Part shown: one piece after another, positions 8,886-17,724 of the stretch | Layout of the letters: each line of letters opens with the position of its first letter | Numbering within the stretch: position 1 is the first letter of the stretch | NCBI GenBank assembly: GCA_016717145.1 | Contig: JADKGD010000033.1 | Coordinates: forward strand, 1-64,000 | Direction: 5' to 3' | Source: Saprospiraceae bacterium | Lineage (GTDB): Bacteria; Bacteroidota; Bacteroidia; Chitinophagales; Saprospiraceae | DNA: 64,000 nt | The notes under the pieces: model-generated | Seen by the model: only the letters and a program-made list of their open reading frames with translations | Told to the model about the DNA's origin: nothing | Databases searched by the model: none | Program-made: the position numbers and the translations under genes

Positions 8886-10208
8886 ATGTTTCGATTAATT
8901 TTTTTGATGCTTGGGTTGAGCATCCTTTCCTGTAAGCAGGAAAACAAAAATTTTCAGCAAGTGGCATCAGACCCGGCCATTTTGCATCAGTCTGTGAAGG
9001 CACTAACTGACGTCATAGTACATGACATCTTTTCACCACCTGTGGCGAGTCGAATTTACGCTTATGCCAGTATAGGAGCCTATGAAGCAGCCAGATTTTC
9101 TGATTCTTCATATATGTCTTTGGCAGGTCAAATCAAACATATGCCAGATGGCCCAAAACCGGAAAGTGGTAAAGTATATTGTTTTCCGATGGTATCAACA
9201 CTAACATTTCTTAAAATTGGCAAAAATCTTATATTTTCAGAAGATTCTCTTCAGGTACAAATCCAAAAAACCATGGACACATATCGAAAGACAGGCATGC
9301 CTGACGATGTATTCGAACGGTCAATGGCTTTTGCTGATTCCATGACACAATATATTATGAAATGGTCTTCGACAGATAATTATAAACAAAGTCGTTCATT
9401 TCCCAAGTATTCATTACAAAAAGATCCTGCCACATGGAAACCGACACCTCCGGGATATATGGATGGCGTAGAACCGTCCTGGCGATTGATCAGAACAATT
9501 GTTATGGATTCTGCGTCACAGTTTAAACCTGCTCCCCCGACAGCATATAATATGACTGATAAAAACAGTCAATACTACAAAGAAGCATATCAAACTTACG
9601 AAGCAGTGAAAAACGGGGCGGACGAACATAAAGCGATAGCCAATTATTGGGATTGTAATCCATATAAACTTAATGTAACTGGCCATGTCATGCACGCCAC
9701 CAAAAAAATATCTCCCGGAGGGCATTGGGTGAATATCGCTGGTGAGGCGAGCATCAAAAGCAAAGCAGATTTTATAAAATCGACTTCGGTGTATGCCTTA
9801 CTTTCGATAGGCTTATTTGAATCATTTATCAGCTGCTGGGATGAAAAGTATCGAAGTAATGCAGTCAGACCTGAAACAGTCATCAATGAGTTTATTGATC
9901 CTGAATGGCTGCCTTTGCTTCAGACGCCACCTTTTCCTGAATATACCAGTGGTCATAGTGTGGCTTCTGCGGCTGCCTCTTATATACTCACCAATCAGAT
10001 AGGGGACAACTTTAGTTTTGTTGACAGCACTGAAGTGGAGTTTGGGCTCGACCCTAGATCTTTTACTTCATTTAAGCAAGCAGCAGATGAAGCATCGATA
10101 TCCAGATTATATGGTGGTATCCACTTCATGCCCTCCATCAAAAACGGACTTTCGCAAGGTAATAACATTGGCGAATGGATCATTGCAAAACTGAAATTGA
10201 AGCAGTAA
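8886..10208 (+). CDS. Vanadium-dependent haloperoxidase-type PAP2 lipoprotein (copy 1)
   Basis: The protein has 440 residues with a lipoprotein signal (MFRLIFLMLGLSILSC). The C-terminal half carries all three parts of the vanadate/phosphate-binding signature of the PAP2/vanadium haloperoxidase superfamily: KYRSNAVRP (K-x6-R-P, about residue 320), YTSGHS (about 355, where the His is the acid-base catalyst) and SRLYGGIHF (SR-x5-H, about 402). The fold is expected to be all-helical. Members use H2O2 to oxidise halides, or act as phosphatases; the sequence alone does not separate the two. The lipobox suggests anchoring in the envelope. The gene is one of three paralogs in the window (others at 52230 and 56744). 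It stands alone and is divergent from the ECF operon. Confidence 0.85.
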   Translation: MFRLIFLMLGLSILSCKQENKNFQQVASDPAILHQSVKALTDVIVHDIFSPPVASRIYAYASIGAYEAARFSDSSYMSLAGQIKHMPDGPKPESGKVYCFPMVSTLTFLKIGKNLIFSEDSLQVQIQKTMDTYRKTGMPDDVFERSMAFADSMTQYIMKWSSTDNYKQSRSFPKYSLQKDPATWKPTPPGYMDGVEPSWRLIRTIVMDSASQFKPAPPTAYNMTDKNSQYYKEAYQTYEAVKNGADEHKAIANYWDCNPYKLNVTGHVMHATKKISPGGHWVNIAGEASIKSKADFIKSTSVYALLSIGLFESFISCWDEKYRSNAVRPETVINEFIDPEWLPLLQTPPFPEYTSGHSVASAAASYILTNQIGDNFSFVDSTEVEFGLDPRSFTSFKQAADEASISRLYGGIHFMPSIKNGLSQGNNIGEWIIAKLKLKQ

Positions 10209-10371
10209 TTGTGTAATTTGCGGAAATATATTAAATTTATTTTTTATCGAGGTTTTTAAAACATGTTGTATTTAGCCCTAATACAAGGTTAGTGTATCAA
10301 CTTTTGCAGATTAGGCATTCAACTAATATCAAAGAAATAACTAAATGTGCATTATAGTTATTTTAGGATAA

Positions 10372-11480
10372 TCACCAGCTTTTTTTCCTAAAAAATGACA
10401 TAAATGCAACCACAAACAAATATAAAGTCATAATAGCGTCTAAGACCGGAAACTTCCACCATAAATCTGTACCATCCAGTCGTTTTATGCTGGCATGATG
10501 ACAACACAGTTGAATGATCCATTTAAAAATCAACATGCCCAAAATCACCGGAATTGATATGATGTCACATATCAGACAAGTCAACCATAAAAGATAAAAC
10601 CCTGTCTGGCTTAAAGCAAATAAACCAAGCAGTACTTTGTGTATTCCTTTGTAATGCATAGCACTTGTGATATGTCTGGTTTTTTGATTTACGTAATCAG
10701 TCAAATTTGTTTTAGCAGCTGAATATACAAAGCTTTCCGACGAGATATTGACAGCAGTATTGCGACTTGTTGCAGCCGATCTGATCAGTAAATCGTCGTC
10801 ACCTGATGGGATATGCTGATGAGTTTTGTATCCATTAACGCTTTTGAAAAGTGATTTTTTAATCATCATATTTCTACCCACACCCATATATGGCAAACCG
10901 GACAAAGCATAAGTAACATATTGAATGGCGGTCAATATTGTTTCGTAGCGAACAAAATCATTAAGCAAACCTGAGGTTTTTTGCATAGGGCCATAACCGA
11001 TCACAATCTCATATTGTGTTTTGCTCAACATAACGCCAACCATAGATTCAATCCAATAATTGCTTACAGGTGTACAATCGGCATCTGTAAATAGAAGCAA
11101 TTCGTATTTTGACACTTCAATAGCTTCTGTTAGTGCAGCTTTTTTACCAGGACGATCTTCGGTCGCTTTTATGAGTTTCAACCTGGGGTCAGTTATTGTG
11201 CTTAATGTGTTAAAACTGCCATCCGTACTAAAATCATCAATGGCGATTATTTCAAATGCTTCATAATTTTGTTGTAGCAGAGCCGCTATCGTTTTACCTA
11301 CTTTTTTTTCTTCGTTTTTGAAAGCAACAATTATGCTTACACCTGCCTTTCATAAAAGTCCTTTGTAATACTTAATGTAGATTCATAATTTTTAAAAGAA
11401 ACATAAAACCAAGTCCAGTAGCATAATAAATACAACCAGCACAAACATAAAATTAAAATAATCAATCCAGTCAATGTCAA
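10372..11480 (-). pseudogene. Membrane glycosyltransferase family 2, frameshifted near the N-terminus
   Basis: The main frame (10372 to about 11349) encodes a GT-A domain: VSIIVAFKNEEKKVG at its start, IIAIDDFSTDG with the sugar-nucleotide-binding aspartates, FTDADC as the DxD motif, and a C-terminal part with two or three membrane helices. A TTG at 11181 is internal and not a start. Upstream, another frame supplies a hydrophobic N-terminal helix (for example LTGLIILILCLCWLYLL) and SFKNYESTLSITKDFYERQ. It ends at a TAA that lies just where GVSIIVAF begins in the next frame. One base is therefore missing or extra near 11345-11352. The start is uncertain: TTG at 11480 directly abuts the stop of the DUF4153 gene. 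The enzyme probably transfers sugars to a cell-envelope polymer; the acceptor is unknown. Confidence 0.7.
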
Positions 11481-13205
11481 CTATTTTGTAATTTCCTTTA
11501 CCAACACAAAACCTTGCATATCTTCAATAATGACTTTTTCACCATCAATTTTTGCAGATACGGAATTGACGATCAACCTGACCTTTTGATTTTCAATCAC
11601 TAAGTCCAATATGTTACTGTTTTTCTTTTCCGGGCTCATTTTCAGCAATGCCTGAGAAATATCGCTTTTCCCGATTTCTTTGTCATTGATTACCAATATG
11701 ACTTCATGTCCAAGTATGTTTAAATAGTCTTTGGATTTGAATTCCTCGTATTTGTTTTTTATAGGTATTAATAAATCAAAACCAGAAACATTAAGTACAG
11801 ATTTTGTATCAAAATATGACTCAAGCCTGTCTTTACTTCCATGTTTTGATTGGTTGTAAAGTCCCAATTTATTAGCCAATTGATAGACGTTAAGGCTGTC
11901 AATACTTGTGGTCAGCATACCATGTTCATCATACTCTTTTAAAAAACTCAGACCATTACGACTTTCCAGAAAATTTAATATTTGCTGAATATTACCCGTG
12001 GAATCCCAAACGGATGCTGAAGTATCAATCACAATAGCACCATTTTTAATAATGCCCGTTTTTTCAAACTCAGTAATTAATTTATTTTGTTGATTATGTA
12101 GTGGAAGTTCGCATATTGATATTGGGCCACCCATAAAGGTAATAAGTGAAAGCAAGATTAGAATAACAGGAATCCATCTTCTATCGCCCCCACGCGTTGA
12201 TATGATGTAGAGTGTCATCATTAAAATAAAGACGGCACATGCAGTCAGCAAATACAGTTCTTCCTTTATCCCAAATAAGTTTATGTTTTTATACAATGAA
12301 ATGAAGAAAAGGCCAACAAATGGTATGGAAAAAATAAAAAAGTACTTCCTAAATAGTGTCATAATCGGGTGATCTGCAGCATTTTCATAATAACCTGAAA
12401 ACAAATAACCCAAAATTCCTAAAATAAAGTACCATAATATCATAATGGAAACCCAATCAACTATACCTTGACCGCTTACTAATAATTTAACAATATAGGC
12501 ATATAAAATCAATCCATAAAAAAGTGTAATAGGTATGATGACAAAAGCAGTCAGTACTCTGAAAATGGATTTTGAAGTTGGTAGGCTGACATCATAAAAA
12601 TCGTCAGGTACCTCGGACAAAAAAAATGAGGTATGAAATAAGCCCGTGATGAGAATAAATAATTTAAAATATATGATGCTGTTGAAATGAATGTCAAACA
12701 AATTGTCCAGTGCAAGAATAGCCAGACAAAGAGCCAGATATAAAATCAAGCCATATAATGCAGCTTGCATCCAGGCTATAAAAAGCCGAACATTGTACGT
12801 GGTAAAGGACCTGAATTCATAACGTCTACCGAACGGTATTATGGCCATCAAAAAGTGTAAAATCAAGCTTAAACCTAAGGTAAAAAACCAAAAGCACCAG
12901 GCATTTTGTGTAAAATCTAAAGGCATTACACTAAAATATAAGCCTAGCAAACACAATAATATACCAAAAAGAATATAAAATACCTTTGGACTTAGTTTGT
13001 ACGATTCTTTTGCAATTGTGAGGTTTAATACAGCCAGGAAACCAATGAAGCCTGATACCGGACATCTAAAGAGGTTTCCGTTTATGTGATCAATAGTGAT
13101 GATCAACGTGATAGTAGTTACCAAAGCAAATATAATGACTAATGGAAATCGTTTGATGATTTCAAAAAATCTGCCCTGAATATTTTCTATTGAAAAGAAG
13201 GCCAT
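11481..13205 (-). CDS. DUF4153 polytopic membrane protein
   Basis: The protein has 574 residues. The first ~360 residues form about ten to twelve transmembrane helices, with the family-typical NVRLFIAWMQAALYGLILYLA and VPDDFYDV segments of Bacteroidota DUF4153 proteins. The last ~200 residues are soluble and mixed alpha/beta (VIDTSASVWDSTGNIQQILNF onward), probably periplasmic or cytoplasmic. The function of DUF4153 is not known. The gene directly precedes the glycosyltransferase gene on the same strand with no gap, so the two are probably one operon. It is divergent from the small DUF2007 gene. Confidence 0.8.
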   Translation of the reverse strand: MAFFSIENIQGRFFEIIKRFPLVIIFALVTTITLIITIDHINGNLFRCPVSGFIGFLAVLNLTIAKESYKLSPKVFYILFGILLCLLGLYFSVMPLDFTQNAWCFWFFTLGLSLILHFLMAIIPFGRRYEFRSFTTYNVRLFIAWMQAALYGLILYLALCLAILALDNLFDIHFNSIIYFKLFILITGLFHTSFFLSEVPDDFYDVSLPTSKSIFRVLTAFVIIPITLFYGLILYAYIVKLLVSGQGIVDWVSIMILWYFILGILGYLFSGYYENAADHPIMTLFRKYFFIFSIPFVGLFFISLYKNINLFGIKEELYLLTACAVFILMMTLYIISTRGGDRRWIPVILILLSLITFMGGPISICELPLHNQQNKLITEFEKTGIIKNGAIVIDTSASVWDSTGNIQQILNFLESRNGLSFLKEYDEHGMLTTSIDSLNVYQLANKLGLYNQSKHGSKDRLESYFDTKSVLNVSGFDLLIPIKNKYEEFKSKDYLNILGHEVILVINDKEIGKSDISQALLKMSPEKKNSNILDLVIENQKVRLIVNSVSAKIDGEKVIIEDMQGFVLVKEITK

Positions 13206-13322
13206 ATCATAATGTTTTAATGGATAAAGTTACAAATATTTATTGAAATCCTAAAAACCTGAATCATATTGGAACTTTATATCGGAAAGTAATGGTTATC
13301 GTCTTAGTTTAAATCTTATATT

Positions 13323-13532
13323 ATGAGTCAGGGAAATTTTGTAACGATCCGATCTTACCATGATCACATTATAGCAGAAATAATAATTGCCGCTTTGCAT
13401 GCTGCAGGTATTGAAACGTTTAGGTTGGATGAAAGTCATACCATGTTACCTACCGAAAATGTAGAAATAAAAGTTTTGGAATCAGATGTAGATGCTGCTT
13501 TGGAAATTATCGAAAAGGAAGAAGGTTTTTAA
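13323..13532 (+). CDS. DUF2007 small signal-transducing-type protein
   Basis: The protein has 69 residues with the compact beta-alpha-beta pattern of DUF2007: FVTIRSYHDHIIAEIIIAALHAAG at the start and a C-terminal VLESDVDAALEIIEKEE. This family has a PII-like ferredoxin fold and is annotated as a putative signal transducer; its ligand is not known. It is transcribed away from the DUF4153 gene and followed by a gene-free stretch. Confidence 0.8.
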   Translation: MSQGNFVTIRSYHDHIIAEIIIAALHAAGIETFRLDESHTMLPTENVEIKVLESDVDAALEIIEKEEGF

Positions 13533-13749
13533 GGGTTTAACGGGAGATTGTTTTCATTATATTTTTGTTACCATATCCAAAGCCTCCAAAAGTAATATAT
13601 GTGAAACAATGAAAAGTGTTTTTAAATAAAAATAAAATTTTGAAAAATGTAATAACTGACAATTGCTGAATTGTTGATGCCTGAATATTTTCTGCTGCGC
13701 TTACTCACTAATTAATCAATGTCATATTTATTTATTTTGTAATAAACAT

Positions 13750-13777
13750 TTACTTACCAAAGCCATTTGGTAGGTAA
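13750..13777. repeat. 12-bp inverted repeat, 4-base loop
   Basis: TTACTTACCAAA pairs with TTTGGTAGGTAA around a GCCA loop, with one G-U pair if transcribed. It is not followed by a T-run, so it is unlikely to be a terminator. It lies about 70 bases upstream of the presumed relA/spoT -7 box and could be an operator. Confidence 0.6.
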
Positions 13778-13849
13778 TGGGTGGTAATATGCCCTTTTAT
13801 TTTTTTGAATCTTTTTTAAGTTAAACTTGAATCGATGGCTTTTATTTTC

Positions 13850-13857
13850 TATATTTG
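13850..13857 (+). promoter_or_regulatory. -7 box TATATTTG upstream of relA/spoT
   Basis: The element matches TAnnTTTG and lies 36 bases upstream of the likely ATG at 13894. No clear -33 element is seen. Confidence 0.45.
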
Positions 13858-13893
13858 TATTCTTTGGGTTTTTAAGTAAAATTGTGTGTTAGT

Positions 13894-16134
13894 ATGCCAA
13901 TAGGAGTAGCCATAAATCAGGATGAACTAAAGGAAATCAGATCTAAGTTTGATGATCTGCTCAAACTGATGGAAAAAAGCCTACATGACGAAGATAGAAC
14001 CAATCTCGAAAAAGCTTATGAGCTGGCAGTTGAAGCACATAAATTTCAACGCCGAAAATCAGGTGAACCATATATTTTTCACCCGATGGAAGGAGCCAGA
14101 ATGTGTTAGGAAGAAAGTGGTTGAGGACCAACCGCCGTGATTTGTGCATTATTGCATGATGTGGTTGAAGATACTACAGTTACCCTCAAAGAAATTACCC
14201 AACAATTCGGCCCTAAGGTCGGTGTAATAGTCGATGGATTGACAAAGCTTGATGGAACATACAATTTGGAAGTCAATGATAACCCACAGGCCGAAAACTT
14301 TAAAAAAGTGCTGAGTACACTCGTAGTTGATGTTCGGGTAGTGCTTATCAAAATGGCTGACAGGTTGCATAATTTGCGTACCATCTCAGCACAACCAAAA
14401 CACAAACAACTTAAAATTGCCGCCGAAACCGATTATATTTATACTCCGCTTGCACATAGATTGGGATTGTACAATATTAAGACCGAGTTTCAGGATGTAT
14501 GTTTTAAAATCACTGAACCCGAAGTATTTCAGGAATTAAGTAATAAACTTAGCGAATCAGATCAGGCAAGGACAGAATATATAGAACAATTTATTAGCCC
14601 CTTGCAGACTGAGTTATCTCATTTGGGTGTGCCTTTCAGGGTGATGGGCAGGTCAAAAGCCATTTCATCTATTTATGCTAAAATAAAACAAAGTAAGATA
14701 AACTTTGAAGAGATTTATGACATTTTTGCTGTCAGGATTATAGTCGATGTGCCTGTGGAAAAAGAAAAAAGTTTCTGCTGGCAAATCTATTCCATTATTA
14801 CAGATGTGTATAAGCCGATTCCTGAACGATTGAAAGATTGGATCACAACGCCAAAAGGAAATGGTTACGAGTCACTGCACACTACGGTCATCGGGCCTAA
14901 AGGTAAATATGTGGAAGTGCAGATCAGATCTGAAAGAATGGATGATATTGCCGAAAAAGGTTTTGCAGCACACTGGAAATATAAAGGCGTCAAAAAACAA
15001 GAGAATGTTTATGACAATTGGTTGGATAATATCAGAGAGATTCTGGAAGCTAAACATGCCAATGCACTGGAATTTGTCAATGATTTTAAGACAAATTTAT
15101 TCAGTGAAGAAGTTTATGTATTTACGCCCAAAGGAGATATGCGTATCATTCCTAAAGGTGCCACAGCGCTAGACTTTGCATTTGAGATTCATACAGACAT
15201 AGGTTACCACGCAACCGCCATCAAAGTCAATAATAAGCTGGTCCCCATGGGCTATAAACTTAATAACGGCGACCAGATATCAGTAGTTACCAATAAAAAT
15301 CAAAAACCTACGGAGGATTGGTTAAAAATGGTCGTAACGGGTAAAGCCAAATCAAAGATTAGGTCAGCCATGAAGGAGGAACGTCGCAAAGTGGGTGAGT
15401 ATGGTAAAGAAGCATTGGAGCGAAAATTCAAATCACTTAAACTTGACTTTGAAGATAATGTGGATACGGTAGCAAAAAATCTTGGTTTTAAATCACGGAT
15501 CGATTTGTTTTATGCATTATCAACCGATGAAGTCAGAATCACCGATATTAAAAACTATACGATAGACAATGGTAAAATAATTTTTAAGAAGGACGAAGAA
15601 GAAGTCATTAAAGAAGCACCTCTTCTTGAGGAATTGAAAAAAATCCAGCGTCCGGCAAAAGCTAATCGGTCAAATATATTGGTCAATGGTGAGCCTGCTG
15701 ATATGTATCAGTATTCTCTGGCTTCCTGTTGTAATCCGGTACAGGGAGATGATATTTTTGCGTATTTGACAACAAATGCCGGGTTAAAAATCCATAGGAC
15801 TTCATGTAGTAATGCCATACATTTATTGGCAAACTATGGGTATCGAGTGCTGAAAGCAGATTGGGAAGACAACGTAAACTCAAGTTTTGTGGTTGAATTG
15901 TTGGTGACCGGTATTGATTCTGGTCCCGGAGTTATTCAAACACTAACCAATGAATTGTCAAATAAGCTCGGTATCAATATCAAGTCTTTTGCCATTGAAG
16001 GAAAAGAAGGGTATTTCGAAGGGCGGATCGGAATAGTAGTTTTAAACAAAGACCAGCTAAATCTCGTTGTACAGGCTCTTGAAAAACTTGAAGGCATCTC
16101 TTCTGTGATCAGGACAGACCGAACATTCAAATGA
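13894..16134 (+). CDS. spoT: Bifunctional (p)ppGpp synthetase/hydrolase RelA/SpoT, interrupted by two in-frame stops
   Basis: The full gene would encode about 746 residues, the normal length. The start is taken at ATG 13894 (MPIGVAINQDELKE) rather than the TTG at 13882. The order is an N-terminal HD hydrolase domain (FHP, then LLHDVVEDT, the metal-binding HD), a RelA/SpoT synthetase domain (about residues 235-350, with YESLHTTVIGPKGK), a TGS domain (VYVFTPKGDMRIIPKGATALDFA), a conserved zinc-finger-like region (SCCNPVQGDDI) and a C-terminal ACT domain. The enzyme makes and degrades the stringent-response alarmone. Inside the HD domain the frame meets TAG at 14107-14109 and TGA at 14122-14124, five codons apart. 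The protein continues correctly in the same frame on both sides (GARM, then GPTAVICALLHDVV). Both stops would remove the hydrolase domain if real. Followed 10 bases later by the Fur-family gene. Confidence 0.88.
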
Positions 16135-16144
16135 TATAATATTT

Positions 16145-16627
16145 ATGATAAGTGCACCTGCAAAATTGGAACAGATTGTTTCAGAAGTTAAAGTGATTTT
16201 TTCGGCCTATCTTGAAAAGTTCAGTTTGCGAAAAACACCTGAGAGATATGCCATTCTTGAAGAGATCTATCGGCGTACTGATCATTTCGTTGCAGAAGCG
16301 TTGTATATTCATATGAAAAATCAAAATTATCGCGTAAGCAGGGCGACAGTATATAATACGCTCGAGTTATTGGTAAGTTGTGATCTTATCACCAAACATC
16401 AATTTGGCAAAAACTTAGCTCAGTATGAAAAATCTTACGGATTCAAACAACATGACCATCTTATTTGTGTAGAGTGCGCTGAAGTTCTGGAATTTTGCGA
16501 TCCGCGTATTCAGCAAATAAAATCCATGATGGGTGATATATTGGAATTTGAGATCATACACCACTCTCTCAACCTATTCGGGAAGTGCCTTAAAACAGAT
16601 TGTGAGCACCGAATAAAAACAAACTAA
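16145..16627 (+). CDS. Fur-family metal-responsive transcriptional regulator
   Basis: The protein has 160 residues. The N-terminal winged helix is seen in KTPERYAILEEIYRRTDHF and the recognition helix in RVSRATVYNTLELLVSCDLI. The dimerisation/metal domain carries HDHLICVECAEVLEF, with one CxxC pair, and ends with a second cysteine pair (CLKTDC). These ligands are typical of Fur, Zur and PerR proteins, but I cannot assign which metal. It follows the relA/spoT gene by 10 bases and is likely co-transcribed. Its last bases overlap the convergent dprA gene by four. Confidence 0.88.
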   Translation: MISAPAKLEQIVSEVKVIFSAYLEKFSLRKTPERYAILEEIYRRTDHFVAEALYIHMKNQNYRVSRATVYNTLELLVSCDLITKHQFGKNLAQYEKSYGFKQHDHLICVECAEVLEFCDPRIQQIKSMMGDILEFEIIHHSLNLFGKCLKTDCEHRIKTN

Positions 16628-17724
16628 GCCAGGATATATTTTTTCCCGGGCAAGGTCTTAACCATACCTTTAAATTCCAAAGTAAGCAATAAAGAAGATA
16701 CTTCTGAAGGTGTCATGGACATTTTGTAGGTAAGCGCATCAATAGAAATTTCCTTGTTGTCTCTGATCAATTGTATAATCTTGGTTTCCGTATCATCAAG
16801 GTCTACAAAAAGCTGTTTCTGGATAACTTTGCCTGCATCAATTTCTTCCCAGCGCATGATGTAGGCAATATCAGCCGCATGTTCTATGAGATGCGCCTTA
16901 TTTTGTTTAATCAATTTATTACAGCCTTCAGAAAGTACTTCTGTCACGTGACCCGGAACTGCAAAGACATCTTTGTTGTATTCATTGGCAAATTCTGCAG
17001 TAATAATAGAGCCACCTTTTCTTTTTGACTCAATTACAACCACAACATCACTTATTGATGCTATAATGCGGTTACGCATAGGGAAGTTTTCTCTGTCAGG
17101 ATTTGTTTCTGATGGGAATTCAGTAAGTATACCACCATTTTCAATCATTTTTTTGGATAGTAGCTTGTTTTCTGAAGGATAAATCCGATCCAGCCCATGG
17201 CCCAGAATACCTAGAGTGGGGATATTAATATCTACACATTTTCTGTGCGCAATGGCGTCGACACCAAATGCCAATCCGCTCACAAGCAATACATTATATG
17301 GTAATAAACCTTCTATGATGACCTCACACATTTGTTTGCCATATAGTGACGGCTGTCTGGTGCCAACTACAGCAACTGTTCTGAAATGATTGAGATTTGC
17401 ACTTCCTTTGTAATACATTATTATAGGACTGGAATCAAAATTGGACAATCTTTTAGGGTAGTTTTCACTAAGATAAGACAACGCGCTTATATTGTTTTTT
17501 CCAATAAATTTCAATTCTCTTTCTGCTTCAGCAAGCGCTTCACCGGGCTTAAAATTATCGAGAAATATTTGACCTATACCTAATATTTTAATAAGGTTTT
17601 TGCGGGATTCTTTAAATACAGCTTCAACACCTCCACAATAACTGATGAGATTTTTGGCAACTACAGGTCCAACTTTTGGCACCTTAGTCAATGCTATGAG
17701 ATACAGAATTTCCTGTTCTTTCAT
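16624..17724 (-). CDS. dprA: DNA-processing protein DprA (Smf)
   Basis: The protein has 366 residues. It has a short helical N-terminal part (KVPKVGPVVAKNLISYCGG, with HhH character), the central Rossmann-like DprA domain (VAVVGTRQPSLYGKQM, LLVSGLAFGVDAIAHR, the GHGLDRIYPSEN segment, NRIIASISDVVVVIE, GGSIITAEFA and VFAVPGHV), and a C-terminal winged helix (about residues 305-366). DprA binds incoming single-stranded DNA and loads RecA during natural transformation, protecting it from degradation. The start codon overlaps the stop of the preceding membrane glycosyltransferase gene by four bases. No com genes are adjacent. Confidence 0.92.
   Translation of the reverse strand: MKEQEILYLIALTKVPKVGPVVAKNLISYCGGVEAVFKESRKNLIKILGIGQIFLDNFKPGEALAEAERELKFIGKNNISALSYLSENYPKRLSNFDSSPIIMYYKGSANLNHFRTVAVVGTRQPSLYGKQMCEVIIEGLLPYNVLLVSGLAFGVDAIAHRKCVDINIPTLGILGHGLDRIYPSENKLLSKKMIENGGILTEFPSETNPDRENFPMRNRIIASISDVVVVIESKRKGGSIITAEFANEYNKDVFAVPGHVTEVLSEGCNKLIKQNKAHLIEHAADIAYIMRWEEIDAGKVIQKQLFVDLDDTETKIIQLIRDNKEISIDALTYKMSMTPSEVSSLLLTLEFKGMVKTLPGKKYILA

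Larger units (their letters stand above)
13533..13893. other. Gene-free stretch upstream of relA/spoT with a hairpin
   Basis: No reading frame here looks coding. It contains a near-perfect inverted repeat at 13750-13777 (12-base arms, 4-base loop) and a -7 box TATATTTG at 13850-13857 that probably drives the relA/spoT gene. Confidence 0.6.

Noticed and set aside
13882..13893. TTG start for relA/spoT at 13882
   Set aside because: The ATG at 13894 gives the family-typical N-terminus and the preceding four codons add nothing conserved.
14122..14124. Selenocysteine at the TGA in relA/spoT
   Set aside because: No known RelA/SpoT has selenocysteine here, and a TAG stop lies five codons away.
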